Source of the DNA: Coemansia sp. RSA 487
Lineage: Eukaryota; Kickxellomycota; Kickxellomycetes; Kickxellales; Kickxellaceae
Direction of reading: 5' to 3'
NCBI GenBank assembly: GCA_027577595.1
Contig: JANBRJ010000018.1
Location: 62,001-126,000 of the forward strand
Length of the DNA stretch: 64,000 bases
Positions 54,751 to 64,000 of this stretch are shown here, in pieces. The notes below the pieces were generated by a model. That model did no database searches and was not told the DNA's origin. It saw nothing but the letters and a program-made list of their open reading frames with translations. The stretch's first letter is position 1. Every line of letters starts with the position of its first letter. The translations under genes were made by a program, and so were the position numbers.

Positions 54751-56061
54751 TCAATTGGAACAGTCGCTGGGAGACGTCCAGTCAACGGGCACCTCCAGGG
54801 GCATATTGCGGTACCAGCGTGCGTCCTTTGCTCCGGAGGAAGCAGACGAAAGCTTGATAAAGTCGTTCAGCAGGACATCAGGCTGAACCTGAAGATGCTC
54901 GTCAGCATCGGTGGCATTGTTTGTGCTGCTAATGAGATCCGACCTGTAGACAGCATTCGGGTCGATGAACTGAAGCGAGCTGGAGCCGGAGCTGGAGCTG
55001 CTTCTGCCGCCCGATGTGTCGAGCTTGTAACCGTTGACAAGATCCTGCCACTCGGGGATTGTGGCACCGCCATGGGACAGAGGCTCGATGCTGGTGTCGA
55101 TCAGAATGTCCCAGCCTGAAACTGCCTTGTGGAAGTCGTCGGCGCTGGTGAATGACCTCATGTCTCCTGTGTACGCATTAAGCCCAGCGTCGGAAAGCCC
55201 CTGAGCGAGCCATTTCTGTGCAGGGACCATAGTCCAGCCCAGGATTGTTCCGTTGGCAACCTTATTGTATCGAGCAATGCCAACATTCGTTTTAGCCGCG
55301 TTGGCCGAGGCGGGCTTCTTGAGCGCATTGTAGCGGGATTCGATATCCGCAAAAAGCTTGTTTGCCTCTGCCTCCTTGTTATAAAAGGCGGCAACAAACT
55401 TGATCCACTCGGCCTTGCCAAGCATATCGCTGGCGTCCTCGGGGTTTACAGAGAATGAGCGCGGATCGCTCATCCCGTAGGTGGTGAATGTCCACTGGAG
55501 CCCTTGGCCGTCGAGATCATAGGACACTCTGCGCACCAGCCCATGGCTGCGGACGTTGCGTCTTCTGGTGCTTGGCGTAGCGTACGTCTGCTCGATGCGC
55601 GGCAGGCTGGAAAGCTGCTTTTGCATGCAGGGAGACGTGACAGTGAGGAACTTGTATGAGCCGGCAACAGTGTTCTGAAGATTGAAGGCTTCGATGATTG
55701 CGCTGGCAGGGGCTGAGGACAGGACGACCTTGCTGCCTGGGATGGCAGCAACCTTTGTCCAGTTTCCGACCTGGAGACTATTGGCTGGGGTGGGGCTGGC
55801 GCCGTCGGGAGCTGGGGTTCCGCACTGGTAGAGCACATAGTTTTCGTTGGCGATGTTGTTGCGGATGTACTTTGCATTGCCCGCGTAGGTGATCTCAAAG
55901 CCCGAGCCGTACTTTGATTCGACTTTGTCTGGGAAGTAGTCCTTTGAGGGGTCGTACGAAGACACGCAGTCGGACTCGTTGCCGGCGACGTTGACAGGGA
56001 GCATAAGAGCGGCCCCCAGCAACAGTGCGGCTGTAGTGTAGATGGTTGTTTTGAAGATCAT
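54751..56061 (-). CDS. secreted periplasmic-binding-protein-like protein (TroA/iron-siderophore type)
   Basis: This 436-residue protein has an N-terminal signal peptide (hydrophobic TTAALLLGAALMLPVNVAG, cleavage near residue 27) and several N-glycosylation sites (NES, NWT, NGT, NAT). The mature part begins DYFPDKVESKYGSGFEITYA then YVLYQCGTPAP. After this come a first lobe with putative ligand contacts and a linker helix (EWIKFVAAFYNKEAEANKLF). A second lobe follows with GWDILIDTSIEPLSHGG. The layout resembles bacterial solute-binding proteins of the TroA/ferric-siderophore class, which have relatives in some algae, oomycetes and early fungi. A Ser-rich run (GGRSSSSSGSSSLQF) interrupts the second lobe. 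No GPI signal is visible. Metal or siderophore capture outside the cell is an inference; the ligand is unknown. No ABC permease is nearby. Confidence 0.6.
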   Translation of the reverse strand: MIFKTTIYTTAALLLGAALMLPVNVAGNESDCVSSYDPSKDYFPDKVESKYGSGFEITYAGNAKYIRNNIANENYVLYQCGTPAPDGASPTPANSLQVGNWTKVAAIPGSKVVLSSAPASAIIEAFNLQNTVAGSYKFLTVTSPCMQKQLSSLPRIEQTYATPSTRRRNVRSHGLVRRVSYDLDGQGLQWTFTTYGMSDPRSFSVNPEDASDMLGKAEWIKFVAAFYNKEAEANKLFADIESRYNALKKPASANAAKTNVGIARYNKVANGTILGWTMVPAQKWLAQGLSDAGLNAYTGDMRSFTSADDFHKAVSGWDILIDTSIEPLSHGGATIPEWQDLVNGYKLDTSGGRSSSSSGSSSLQFIDPNAVYRSDLISSTNNATDADEHLQVQPDVLLNDFIKLSSASSGAKDARWYRNMPLEVPVDWTSPSDCSN

Positions 56062-58388
56062 CTCTGATTGTTTTTGATCGAATGGAGGTTAGACGACTAT
56101 TTTTTTTATCTTTGTGCGTGATACAGATGTCTGTTATCAGATGGAATTTCCAGATAGGTAGAGTGCTAGCTATGAAACTCCCACACAGATTAAGGTTTAG
56201 ACGTTTCAACTGTTCTGCAGCAAGCAGTAGCGGCGGCGCTTGGGTTTCCTTTTTGAACGATGTGTTTTGGAAGACTTTGCACGTAGGCGTGAAAAAGAGC
56301 GTGTGGTTAGCAGGCGGCGTGTGCTGGATGGTGTTGGTGGCAAGAAAACAGATGTTGGTGGGCAGGCGGTGGCAAAGCTATTTATATCTGGCGACAATAC
56401 TTCAACAGAACAACCAAGAGGAATAAATGCAACACTACATTGGAATAAGGAAAAGGCAGGGGACGTATTTCCAAAGCGCATGCCCAGAAAGTAGCGCCTG
56501 TCAACATGTTAACAAGTGTGCAAGGGCTAGAAAGAGGTCCCCTCCCCAAAAGAGGGATCATCCAGAGGTCGACAAAGCACAGCCAGCAAGGACACAGATA
56601 GATGGTGTAGTTGTGCGGGTTGCATGGCTTGCAGCCATCAGCTCAGCACACAGGAACTCGGATGAAAAAGAGAGTAGATACCGCACAATATGCATCGCAA
56701 GTATTTTTTTTGCAGGTGTCTGCGCAACAAAAACAGGAAGCTTCAAGAGCCGAGTATTGGGGTTTATCTTTTTTTAGCGCGCAGTTGCAATGGCTACATT
56801 TTTCAGAACAAAACAGCCGAATTCCTCTGCCACAACCACAGAAACCTACAATACAGATCCCTGTTTGTTTATAATTAGACAAATGCCGAGGCGCAAGATG
56901 CTCATACACGCGTCAGCGGCAAAGATGAGCAGGAATGTTGCAATGCTTTGGATCCTTTTCGATTGCCTTTTATTTCAGTGGTGATTTGCAAGATGTGCAC
57001 ACGATGCCGTCATCCCTTCTTTCTAGTATGTATGACCCGCTTCCGGGCAACTCCAGGCGCTATATTTCAATATCGAAGAAGCCGGCAATGATTCGAAATT
57101 AACAAAACATGGCATATACGGGGAAATGAATATAGATAATTATAGCCATGAGAGGCGTTTGTGTGGTGCGAGCTTTGTTAGTCATATGGACGCCTTTGCG
57201 GCGTATCCAGTGCATTTTAGACGTAAGAAAGGAGAAGTGAGAACTTTTGGACGAAAAAGAAAAACAACGTACTGGTGACCTGTTCTAAAAATAAGCATTG
57301 AATGGATTGGTAGTGCGATAGAACGGGCACAAGTGGGAGGCAGTGGTCGCCGACCAAAACAAGAAGACATATGTTTCCAAAATCTAAGCGTATGGCTGAA
57401 AGTAACGAGCATTGTATGCAGGGTAGACCAACATCGAGGGTTGTAGCAATCCATTGAGAAGCAATAGCGTGCACAGCCTGCAAATGTAAACAAGAACGCC
57501 ATGTATAGCAAACATTATTTGTCTTATCATGCGTTGAGCAAAATCATGTATGGCATAGAAGATACACAGCCAACGAGCTGAGCACACGCATGTCTGTTTG
57601 GCTTCTTGCGCGGCCGATAATGCGATGCGCTTAGCTGGAAAGCGCGCTATCAGCGATTTCAGAAGTGCAGGGAGCTTAGTCCCCTTTTTTGCGGATTTAG
57701 CCCCGAGTACGCTGTGCAGCCCTTGCATTCCAGCTCAGCGACTCCTGTTCACCGATATGTACATGAATGTTGGGCAATCTTTGTGAAATGTACCCGCAAA
57801 GTGGCCGAAAAAAGGGCCTTTGCACATATCTCTGCTCTCCCCCAATCCAATGAATGCGAGCGGCATCTCGTGCTTGTGCTGAGCATTTGCAAAAGATAGC
57901 GGGCCATTGTTCGGGTTTTCTTTGTTGTCATTTTTAGAGTGCGTAGAAAGTGTAGCTGATAGCATACACCTTTTCCGAGCTTGTCATGCTTGGGACAACT
58001 GCGCTTGCTTCTTGCTATTTGCTGCTGATATACAGGTACGAGCTCATTCCAGCTGCTTGCATCATGTTCAGTTGTTTGTTTGAATTTTTTTGCAGAGAAA
58101 GTGGCTGCTGCCATCAGTAAAAGAACTGCTTGCTTTTTATTTTATTTCCAAGCAACAATGTGGTGGTGGTGGTAGCATTTGCTCAAGGTAAGCAAGGCAG
58201 CAATATATTTTGGCACTTGGAGTGGCGGTGATCAGCTAACGCACACATGAGCCAGATCAACAAAGAATGGGCACCCTAAACTGAAGCCTTTGTCGACTTG
58301 CGTTTTTCTTCCCAGTTTAGTTGCAATGTTTATTTAATAATTTTTATATATATATATTTTTTTGTAAAAGTAATAAGCAGCATCGAAA
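56062..58388. other. spacer between divergent genes
   Basis: This 2.3-kb spacer separates the start of the binding-protein-like gene (minus) from PSF1 (plus). Open frames of up to about 120 codons occur on both strands (for example 56082-56426 and 57749-58114), but all overlap one another and none has a recognisable domain. AT-rich DNA, with an alternating TA tract near 58346-58358, precedes PSF1. Confidence 0.5.
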
Positions 58389-59174
58389 ATGCTTGGCGAC
58401 GAGGCGTTTCGGCTTGCAAAGGAGGCCAAGGACATCACAACAGACCACATACCAGCCTACAATGAAGAGCAAGTCAGGCTGGTGACGCAAGAGACGCGGT
58501 ATCTGTGGACGCGGATCGAGGATATGTATGCCAGCCTCAACCCGTCTATCGGCACTCAGCAGGAACAGCAGCGGCGACAACAGACCGGCAGCGGTCCAGC
58601 AGAGCCTGCAGAGCAGCTGCCGGCGTCGTCACAGACGCACGCGACACAACAGCCGTTTAGCCAGCAGCCACCGCTAGACGGCGCAATGGACAGCCAGGAA
58701 GACGACTCGCAAATAGAGCACAGAAACAGTATCAGCGGCCAGACTACACTTTACGCACAGACGCTGGCGCGCAACAAGCGGTGCCTCCTGGCGTACCACG
58801 ACCGTAGAGCTCGGTTCCTGCGGTCGCTTCTGTGGACGCTGCACCTGGCACCGTCGCTGGTCCCAGGGAACCTGCTGGCACGCATGTCTCCTGACGAGCA
58901 AACTTACATGCGTGAGTACGCGAAGCTGAACTCGGCGTACCGTGACGCGGTCGAGGCACAGCTTATTCCGAGCGGGTCGCTCGACTGGGCAGCCAATGGA
59001 GATCTGCCGCCACGCGACCCGCTCATTGAGGTGCGTGTGGTCAAGGACTGCGGCGAAGTTGTCACCGAGAACGGCGTGGTCAGCCTTCAGGCGGGAACGC
59101 AGCACTACGTGTCCCGTGCAGACGTAGAGCATCTAATCACAATTGGGTATCTGGAACATGTCAGCCCGTGCTAG
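58389..59174 (+). CDS. PSF1: GINS complex subunit Psf1
   Basis: This 261-residue protein is one of four GINS subunits that join Cdc45 and Mcm2-7 to form the CMG replicative helicase. The N-terminal A domain starts MLGDEAFRLAKEAKD. The conserved ARNKRCLLAYHDRRARFLRS (131-150) and NLLARMSPDEQTYMREYAKL follow. The C-terminal B domain reads LIEVRVVKDCGEVVTENG and ends HYVSRADVEHLITIGYLEHV, the Psf1-specific end. Yeast and human Psf1 have about 200 residues. The extra length is a Gln/Ser-rich insert at about 55-120 within the A domain (QQEQQRRQQ; SQQPPLDG). The ATG at 58389 directly precedes conserved sequence. No intron. Confidence 0.95.
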   Translation: MLGDEAFRLAKEAKDITTDHIPAYNEEQVRLVTQETRYLWTRIEDMYASLNPSIGTQQEQQRRQQTGSGPAEPAEQLPASSQTHATQQPFSQQPPLDGAMDSQEDDSQIEHRNSISGQTTLYAQTLARNKRCLLAYHDRRARFLRSLLWTLHLAPSLVPGNLLARMSPDEQTYMREYAKLNSAYRDAVEAQLIPSGSLDWAANGDLPPRDPLIEVRVVKDCGEVVTENGVVSLQAGTQHYVSRADVEHLITIGYLEHVSPC

Positions 59175-59316
59175 AGTTAGTGTGTTTTTCCCCGATAAAT
59201 ACGGACATGAATGAGTGGGATGATTATATGATATACCAGAGCAGAAACAGAAAGAGTAATTGGAAAATGTGTAGATGTAGAGAAAGACAGCTTGGAGCTG
59301 AAGGTCTCATAAACAC

Positions 59317-60975
59317 TTAAGCAGCAACAGGTCGTTTCGGCGTAAATATGCTCTTGACGCGCGCCACGCCGCTTCTGACTGCCACGTTTGTGCCGCGCCT
59401 GACGGTGACAAAGCCCCTGGAAAGCATTGCCCTGTTCGACCTCCGCGGCTTGCTGTCGATCTGCGATGCCTTGGCGTCTTCTGGCTCCACTTCAACAGCG
59501 GCTGCATCGACAGGCTCAGAGTGCGCATCCTCCTCACCCCCAGCAGCAGTGGAAACAGCAACAGCAACAGCCGGACCGGTATCTGGAGCTTCAATGGTTG
59601 TTATCTTTTCGCTTTGGTGGTCGCAGGCAACGGATCCGCTGTCGGCAGCAAAGTTGTCCTGCGACCTCATTGGGACCACGGACAGACGCGACGCAACGGA
59701 CCGCCTCAGAACCATTGACGTCGTCTGTCGCACGTGCTGGACCTTGCGCGTGATACCTTCGAAGAAGATGCGCGATGACCGCCTGTTGAGCGCTGTGCGG
59801 CTGCCTACGGCTGCCTCACAATTATCACTGGCAAGCGGCTCGGTACGTACACATTCACGGGTGCGGGTGGTGGTTTCGGCCTCCTGTTCATTGCAAAAGG
59901 CGGAGTTGTCCTGGCTCTCAGCAACCTGGTGTTCGTGTGGAGGGCCGGTTTCGGACTGCTTGTCGCTGTTGCCACTGGCGCTGCTTGAATCGTCGCTATT
60001 CTCGTCATCGCCATCAACATCTTTGTCGGAGACGCTAGCTGCATCGTCATTCGACTGGTCGCAGCACTCTGCAGCATCAACGTTATCTGCAGCACACTTT
60101 TCGGGAGCAGACTCTTCAGCAGCAGGCACCACAGAATCTGGGATATCGGCAGCATCTTCCACCTCAGCGGGTGCTTCTTTTGCGGATGGCTCGACATCGT
60201 CGTGCAGAGACTCGAGAGGGTCGCTGGAGGAAGCTGCGTGAGAGTTCAGACGCGGGCTGGCAGGGGCAGAGGGCTTTGAAGCGACAGACGCAGCATCGGT
60301 GTTCTTTGAGATGCTCCTTCTCATCAGCATGCTGGCAATGCTTGCACGGCGGCTTTTGCTCTTAAGGCTGCCAAACGCATCGTGGTGCTGCTGCTTGACA
60401 GGTTCCTCGAGTTGCGGTTGTTCAGCGACAGCCGATGGTGCTGTCGGCGTGGCAACCGAGAAGAGTGGCGACGCCGCTATTGCGTCAATCTCGGGGTCGG
60501 TGCTGAAGGCGAAGGTCAGCCCATAGTGGTCCAGCAGCCCTGCCGTTGACTTTGCCACTGGTGTGTCGTTGCTGGTGCTGCTGCGTGCGCTGCTTACAGG
60601 CTCAGCGGCAGTGTCGCAGGGCATAGAGCTTGGCTGGACATCGGTATCCACAAGGTGCTGCTCCTTCTCCTTCTCCTTCTTCTCCTGCTTGTGTTCGTGC
60701 TGCTGTTGCTTGGGCGAAGACACTGTCTGTGGCTGTGGAGCAGCAGGGCCTGTTTGCGGTTGAGTCTGCTTAACGACAGTTTCTGCTGCGTCGTTGGGCT
60801 TGGACTCGGATTTGGTGGGTGGGACACTGTCGTTGGGCGGGGGCTTCTTCAGAGAGACAGTGTCGCTGTGGGCCGAAAGTGACGGCATGTCGAGGGTGAT
60901 GCCAGGCGAGTCGAACTCGGGCAGCCATGACGACGAGAGCCGGGCAGCAGCTGCGCTTGGGTCGCCAGAAAGCAT
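59317..60975 (-). CDS. low-complexity disordered protein with a likely 5'UTR intron
   Basis: This 552-residue protein starts at an ATG (MLSGDPSAAA). It is dominated by Ser, Ala, Asp, Glu and Pro with a Lys/Glu/Gln stretch (KQEKKEKEKEQ, about 95-110) and an acidic-serine centre (VDGDDENSDDSSSAS). Two basic segments stand out: SLKSKSRRASIASMLMRRSI (about 203-222) and the C-terminal MLSRGFVTVRRGTNVAVRSG with VKSIFTPKRP. The RRAS and RRSS patches look like kinase sites. I do not recognise the family. A good splice pair lies upstream, donor CATCAG/GTAAGT at 61229 and acceptor AAACAG at 60997 with branch ACTAACC. No in-frame ATG exists before it, so a 233-nt 5'UTR intron is the simplest reading. 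It is convergent with PSF1, 142 bp apart. Confidence 0.65.
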   Translation of the reverse strand: MLSGDPSAAAARLSSSWLPEFDSPGITLDMPSLSAHSDTVSLKKPPPNDSVPPTKSESKPNDAAETVVKQTQPQTGPAAPQPQTVSSPKQQQHEHKQEKKEKEKEQHLVDTDVQPSSMPCDTAAEPVSSARSSTSNDTPVAKSTAGLLDHYGLTFAFSTDPEIDAIAASPLFSVATPTAPSAVAEQPQLEEPVKQQHHDAFGSLKSKSRRASIASMLMRRSISKNTDAASVASKPSAPASPRLNSHAASSSDPLESLHDDVEPSAKEAPAEVEDAADIPDSVVPAAEESAPEKCAADNVDAAECCDQSNDDAASVSDKDVDGDDENSDDSSSASGNSDKQSETGPPHEHQVAESQDNSAFCNEQEAETTTRTRECVRTEPLASDNCEAAVGSRTALNRRSSRIFFEGITRKVQHVRQTTSMVLRRSVASRLSVVPMRSQDNFAADSGSVACDHQSEKITTIEAPDTGPAVAVAVSTAAGGEEDAHSEPVDAAAVEVEPEDAKASQIDSKPRRSNRAMLSRGFVTVRRGTNVAVRSGVARVKSIFTPKRPVAA

Positions 60976-61477
60976 GTGCGAGATAGACCGTTGAGACTGT
61001 TTAAGCTAAGGTTAGTTTGCTGTGGATGCAGGAGAGATGGGCGCCTTCCGATGTTGTTGCTAGGGCGGGAGAGGAGTAGCTACAGAAAAGAGAGAAGCAA
61101 GCACGCCGGATATCGTGTTAGAATCGTCAAACAACAAACAAAAATCGCTAAACACCCTCTGTTCCTCATTTGGAAGCTCACAATGACCGTCGGGGTCGGG
61201 CGGCGCAGGCAGACGTGTTTGGAACTTACCTGATGAATTGTAGGATCAGGAGCTGACAGGTACTGGCGAAAAAGACAATAGAAAAATCGATGGAGGCGCT
61301 AAGAGTATGGAAGGGAGTGCTGTGAGAGCTGCTGAGAAGAAAGAGCGGCGGCGCCAACATCGCACGGCAGCAAACGGTTCCAGTGCCGGGAATGAAGCGT
61401 CACATATTCGGGGACGAGCGCAGTAGTAGCCCCTGCAAGAGATCTCAGGAGAATGCGCATCCAGAAAACGTTGCGCG
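60976..61477. other. 5' leader and promoter of the low-complexity gene
   Basis: This stretch contains the predicted intron (60997-61229) and a leader exon of unknown 5' end. The ankyrin gene on the same strand ends at 61478, only about 250 bp upstream of the donor. Confidence 0.5.
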
Positions 61478-63181
61478 CTAGAAAAGGGACCGCCGCACCG
61501 GCGGCTCGCGCATCCCCAGCGCCCTGCGCAGCTCACGCGATCGGAGCGCAATCGAGCGAAATTCAGCATCATTGGCATCGGCACCCGCTGCCACCAGCCG
61601 CTCCACAACTGCAACCCACCCACTGCGCGCCGCCGCTCGCAGCGCCTCGACGCCGCCACGCCCGCTTGCACTTGCACCGTGCGCCAGAAGGTCATCCACG
61701 ACTTCTGAATGGCCACCACGCGCCGCGTTGCGCAGCGGCGCTTCGTCTTTGGCGTGGACGTCGGCGCCAGCGCGCAGCAGCAGACGCACAATATCCGCAT
61801 GCCCGTGCTCGGCGGCGGCGCGCAGCGGCTCCTCGCCCAGTGCGTGGGCGTCTGCACCGTATGCTAAAAGGACCGCTGCAGTGCGAATCGATCCGCGCGC
61901 ACATGCGTAGACCAGTGGCCGCCCACCACGCGCGTTAGGGTTTGCGCCGCGCGCGAGCAGAAGCCGCACAACGCCGATATGTGTGACCACCGGGCGCTGG
62001 GCGGGTGGCACTGCAGCCGCCAGCTCATCCATGTTGATGCGGTCGCTGCGTGCGGCTGGCGTTATCGGCTGTGTCACCGGCGAACATGCCGATTGCGCCG
62101 GTGCCGACGGAGGCTGCTGCTGACTGCGAGGCCCCGACGCTGCGTTTCGATATCTCTGTGGCATGCACCTTGCGCGGTGATGTGGATGGCCAGGTGGCAG
62201 CGGCGCAATTGCTGCCGGAGTGTTGCAAAGCGCTGCGTCGCCGGTAGTCCCTGCGTACGAGTACTTGAGCAGCTCTGCCTGTGTTAGCCGCACCGTCTGC
62301 TGCTGACTTTGCCGGCATGCAGACATTGGCTCCAGAAGAGGTGGGCGCGGAAACTCGCCATCACCCTTGTAGCAGGCGGCTAGGATGCAACTTTCGTCCA
62401 GCGCCTGCACGCGCGCCCCGGCGTCTATCAGAACTTGGACCACGTCGATGTTGGCGTCACCCGCCATTGCCGCCGACCGCAATGCCCGCGAGTTGTCGGC
62501 CTGCGCATGGGCACCGTGTCGCAGCAGCTCGTGTACAGCTGCTGCGTGGCAGTTGCCTGCAGCCAGAACCAGCGGCTCGTCTTCAAATGCGTGGACGTCG
62601 GCGCCTGCGCCGATCAGCAGCCGCACGACACCCGTCTGCCCAAGCCCCGCCGCAATGCGCAGGGCCGCATCGTCGTCATCGCAAATGTCCACCAGCCGCG
62701 CTCCGTCGCCGCCTGTGCCCTGCGCGAAGCCTGTGGTGCTGCCGCGCCAGTTATCCAGCCCCGCTGCACCTCCTTCGGTCGCTGGCGCCGCTGCCCGCGC
62801 CGGCATCTGTAGCAGCTTGCGTACGATCGGCTCCCAACCCTGTGCGCACGCATGGCGCAGGATCCACTGGTCGTCGGCGCGCGGATCAGCACCCATATTC
62901 AGCAGAAGCAGAACAAGGTCTTGTCTGAACATGCGTGGCCGCCGCCCCGCAAGCCCCACGCGCCCATCCAGCACCTGCTTCTGTCCAAACTCCGCCAGGC
63001 AGTATCGCGCACGCACCGCCCGTGACAGCGACACCTCGTGCAGCCCCCGCGACACGTACGCCAGCGTCGGCCACTGCGCCTGCACAAAGATCCGGCACAG
63101 AATGTCGAATGGCAGCACCTTGTCCATCGCTGCTCCATCGCCGTCGCTACTGCGGCTGTCGCTGGCAGAGTATCGCTTCAT
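61478..63181 (-). CDS. F-box-like ankyrin-repeat protein
   Basis: This 567-residue protein starts at the ATG at 63181 (MKRYSAS); the frame extends upstream only without ATG. An F-box-like helix pair lies near the N-terminus (VLPFDILCRIFVQAQWPTLA, about 22-41, then YVSRGLHEVSLS). Ankyrin repeats begin near residue 75 (LLLLNMGADPRADD). Clear repeats include VRLLIGAGADVHAFEDEPLV, VQVLIDAGARVQALDES, VRLLLARGANPNARGG, VLLAYGADAHALGEEPLRAA and VRLLLRAGADVHAKDEAPLR, roughly ten in all. A Pro/Gln/Ser-rich spacer (about 300-375) splits them. F-box proteins recruit substrates to SCF ubiquitin ligases and ankyrin arrays bind partner proteins, so a substrate adaptor is the natural inference. The substrate is unknown. 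It is very GC-rich compared with its flanks. Confidence 0.8.
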   Translation of the reverse strand: MKRYSASDSRSSDGDGAAMDKVLPFDILCRIFVQAQWPTLAYVSRGLHEVSLSRAVRARYCLAEFGQKQVLDGRVGLAGRRPRMFRQDLVLLLLNMGADPRADDQWILRHACAQGWEPIVRKLLQMPARAAAPATEGGAAGLDNWRGSTTGFAQGTGGDGARLVDICDDDDAALRIAAGLGQTGVVRLLIGAGADVHAFEDEPLVLAAGNCHAAAVHELLRHGAHAQADNSRALRSAAMAGDANIDVVQVLIDAGARVQALDESCILAACYKGDGEFPRPPLLEPMSACRQSQQQTVRLTQAELLKYSYAGTTGDAALCNTPAAIAPLPPGHPHHRARCMPQRYRNAASGPRSQQQPPSAPAQSACSPVTQPITPAARSDRINMDELAAAVPPAQRPVVTHIGVVRLLLARGANPNARGGRPLVYACARGSIRTAAVLLAYGADAHALGEEPLRAAAEHGHADIVRLLLRAGADVHAKDEAPLRNAARGGHSEVVDDLLAHGASASGRGGVEALRAAARSGWVAVVERLVAAGADANDAEFRSIALRSRELRRALGMREPPVRRSLF

Positions 63182-63559
63182 TTCAAGTTCATGTCCACGC
63201 AACTCTACTGCCCGACTCGTGTTTTCAAATGTTCTTGCAAATTGTTGTCTAAATTCTGCTACTGCGGCGTCGCTTGGAATTATTGTGCTGTGTTGTGTTT
63301 TGTTTTGTTTGCGAATTTGATAAGGAAAATGGAGAAAATGTCAATATAATGCAAAAGTACAGCTGATTTGCGACAAAGAAGGGGAAAAGGCGCTCATTTG
63401 GCCAGGGAGATCAAGCAAGAGCTCGCCTTTTTGGGAGGATCAGGCGATGATTATATGCTGCGCCAGGATTACCCTCCCCACCACCAGCCTCTGTTCCCAA
63501 AGCTATGTGGAATCGCCCTCCAAAAGCAGGATGCTTTCAAACAGCCTTTAGCCCAGACG
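63182..63559. other. spacer upstream of the ankyrin gene
   Basis: These 378 bp separate the ankyrin gene start from the 3' end of the next minus-strand gene. They contain no supported feature. Confidence 0.5.
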
Positions 63560-64000
63560 CTAGTACATGTCGTCACCATCGCTGTCAAAGTCGCACAGTT
63601 CGATGTGAACCGGATCCGGTCTGCGATGTGCTGGTGCTGCAGGTATGTCCTTCCACCACGGCATCTCTCTTGAATCGGTCGCTGTGGCTGTCAGCAGCTC
63701 TTCGTCGCCACTTCCGCAGGCCAAGCCGTTGCCTCTGCTGCTGGGCACCACCAGCATTATACGCTCACTAGAAGCCGTGCCACGCATATTCGGTGTGCTG
63801 GATGCCGGTCTGTGTGCATATCCATCCCTGCCATCTTTAGTTTTCTGCCGAGGCACTGCAATCCGCGTCGGCGCAGCAACAGCATACGGCGCTGGCAGAC
63901 GGACCGAAACCACAGGTGCGGCAGCGCTGTCAAGCGATGCGACGCGTACATTAGCCAGCGACGGCTGCCGCCCATCGCATTCGCCCAGCGACACCGCAGT
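63560..64000 (-). CDS. partial uncharacterised protein, 5' end beyond the window
   Basis: The minus-strand frame is open from the window edge to a stop at 63560, giving at least 146 residues of C-terminus. The sequence has an Ala/Val-rich part (SLDSAAAPVVSVRLPAPYAV), a basic stretch (RQKTKDGRDGYAHR) and an acidic end (LCDFDSDGDDMY). No domain is recognised. The first in-frame ATG inside the window lies well downstream, so the true start is to the right of 64000. Confidence 0.55.
   Translation of the reverse strand, partial: TAVSLGECDGRQPSLANVRVASLDSAAAPVVSVRLPAPYAVAAPTRIAVPRQKTKDGRDGYAHRPASSTPNMRGTASSERIMLVVPSSRGNGLACGSGDEELLTATATDSREMPWWKDIPAAPAHRRPDPVHIELCDFDSDGDDMY

Noticed and set aside
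54751-56061. Bacterial contamination as the source of the binding-protein-like gene
   Set aside because: It is flanked by eukaryotic genes in continuous sequence and carries eukaryote-style N-glycosylation sites and codon use like its neighbours.
56082-58114. Several frames of 60-120 codons between the binding-protein-like gene and PSF1
   Set aside because: They overlap on both strands and none shows conserved motifs or convincing splice connections.

Overview
This window looks like nuclear DNA of a filamentous, probably early-diverging fungus. A Kickxellomycotina-type genome (Coemansia/Linderina-like) is my best guess, by inference only. The identifiable proteins are eukaryotic and mostly fungal: Syo1-like symportin, Met17, Aro8, a Pcl-type cyclin and a urease accessory protein. 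Genes are compact and mostly intronless. The few introns I could place have GT..AG ends, and two have perfect branch sites (TACTAAC, ACTAACC). The tRNA has an intron and a Pol III T-tract. Coding DNA is fairly GC-rich while spacers are AT-rich.

Layout. 1-4.3 kb: AT-rich DNA, then two uncharacterised genes, one with a single C2H2 finger and one with a cysteine cluster. 4.3-11.9 kb: three C2H2 zinc-finger genes around MET17. Two are four-finger paralogues with identical DNA-contact residues in fingers 1-3; the third has a PacC/GLI-like three-finger arrangement and a coiled-coil tail. 11.9-15.5 kb: an intron-containing tRNA-Ile(UAU), then the broken remains of a Fanzor1 (eukaryotic TnpB-like) RNA-guided nuclease gene. 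16-23.7 kb: a SET-domain protein, an alpha/beta-hydrolase with a long disordered N-terminus, SYO1 and FBP1. 24-33 kb: a Tc1/mariner relic, then housekeeping genes: TMA22/DENR, MES1 (one intron), mitochondrial bL35, ureF, an HMT1/PRMT1 arginine methyltransferase and an ARO8-type aminotransferase. 33-44 kb: a gene-poor region holding a four-exon Pcl-like cyclin gene, two more partial copies of the Fanzor-family element and a perfect 30-bp inverted repeat. 44-54.5 kb: TIF6 and a huge disordered protein of about 2,650 residues spanning one intron. 54.7-64 kb: a secreted periplasmic-binding-protein-like protein, PSF1 (GINS), a low-complexity protein with a likely 5'UTR intron, an F-box/ankyrin protein and the 3' part of a gene leaving the window.

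How the genes relate. There is no operon logic here, but translation and ribosome assembly are well represented (SYO1, TIF6, TMA22, MES1, bL35, HMT1). Several neighbours are divergent pairs sharing one short spacer: SYO1/FBP1, MES1/bL35 and ureF/HMT1. The most unusual content is the Fanzor family. Three relics share a recognisable 3' end and recur within about 30 kb, so this locus has repeatedly received, or locally copied, an RNA-guided-nuclease element that is now decayed.
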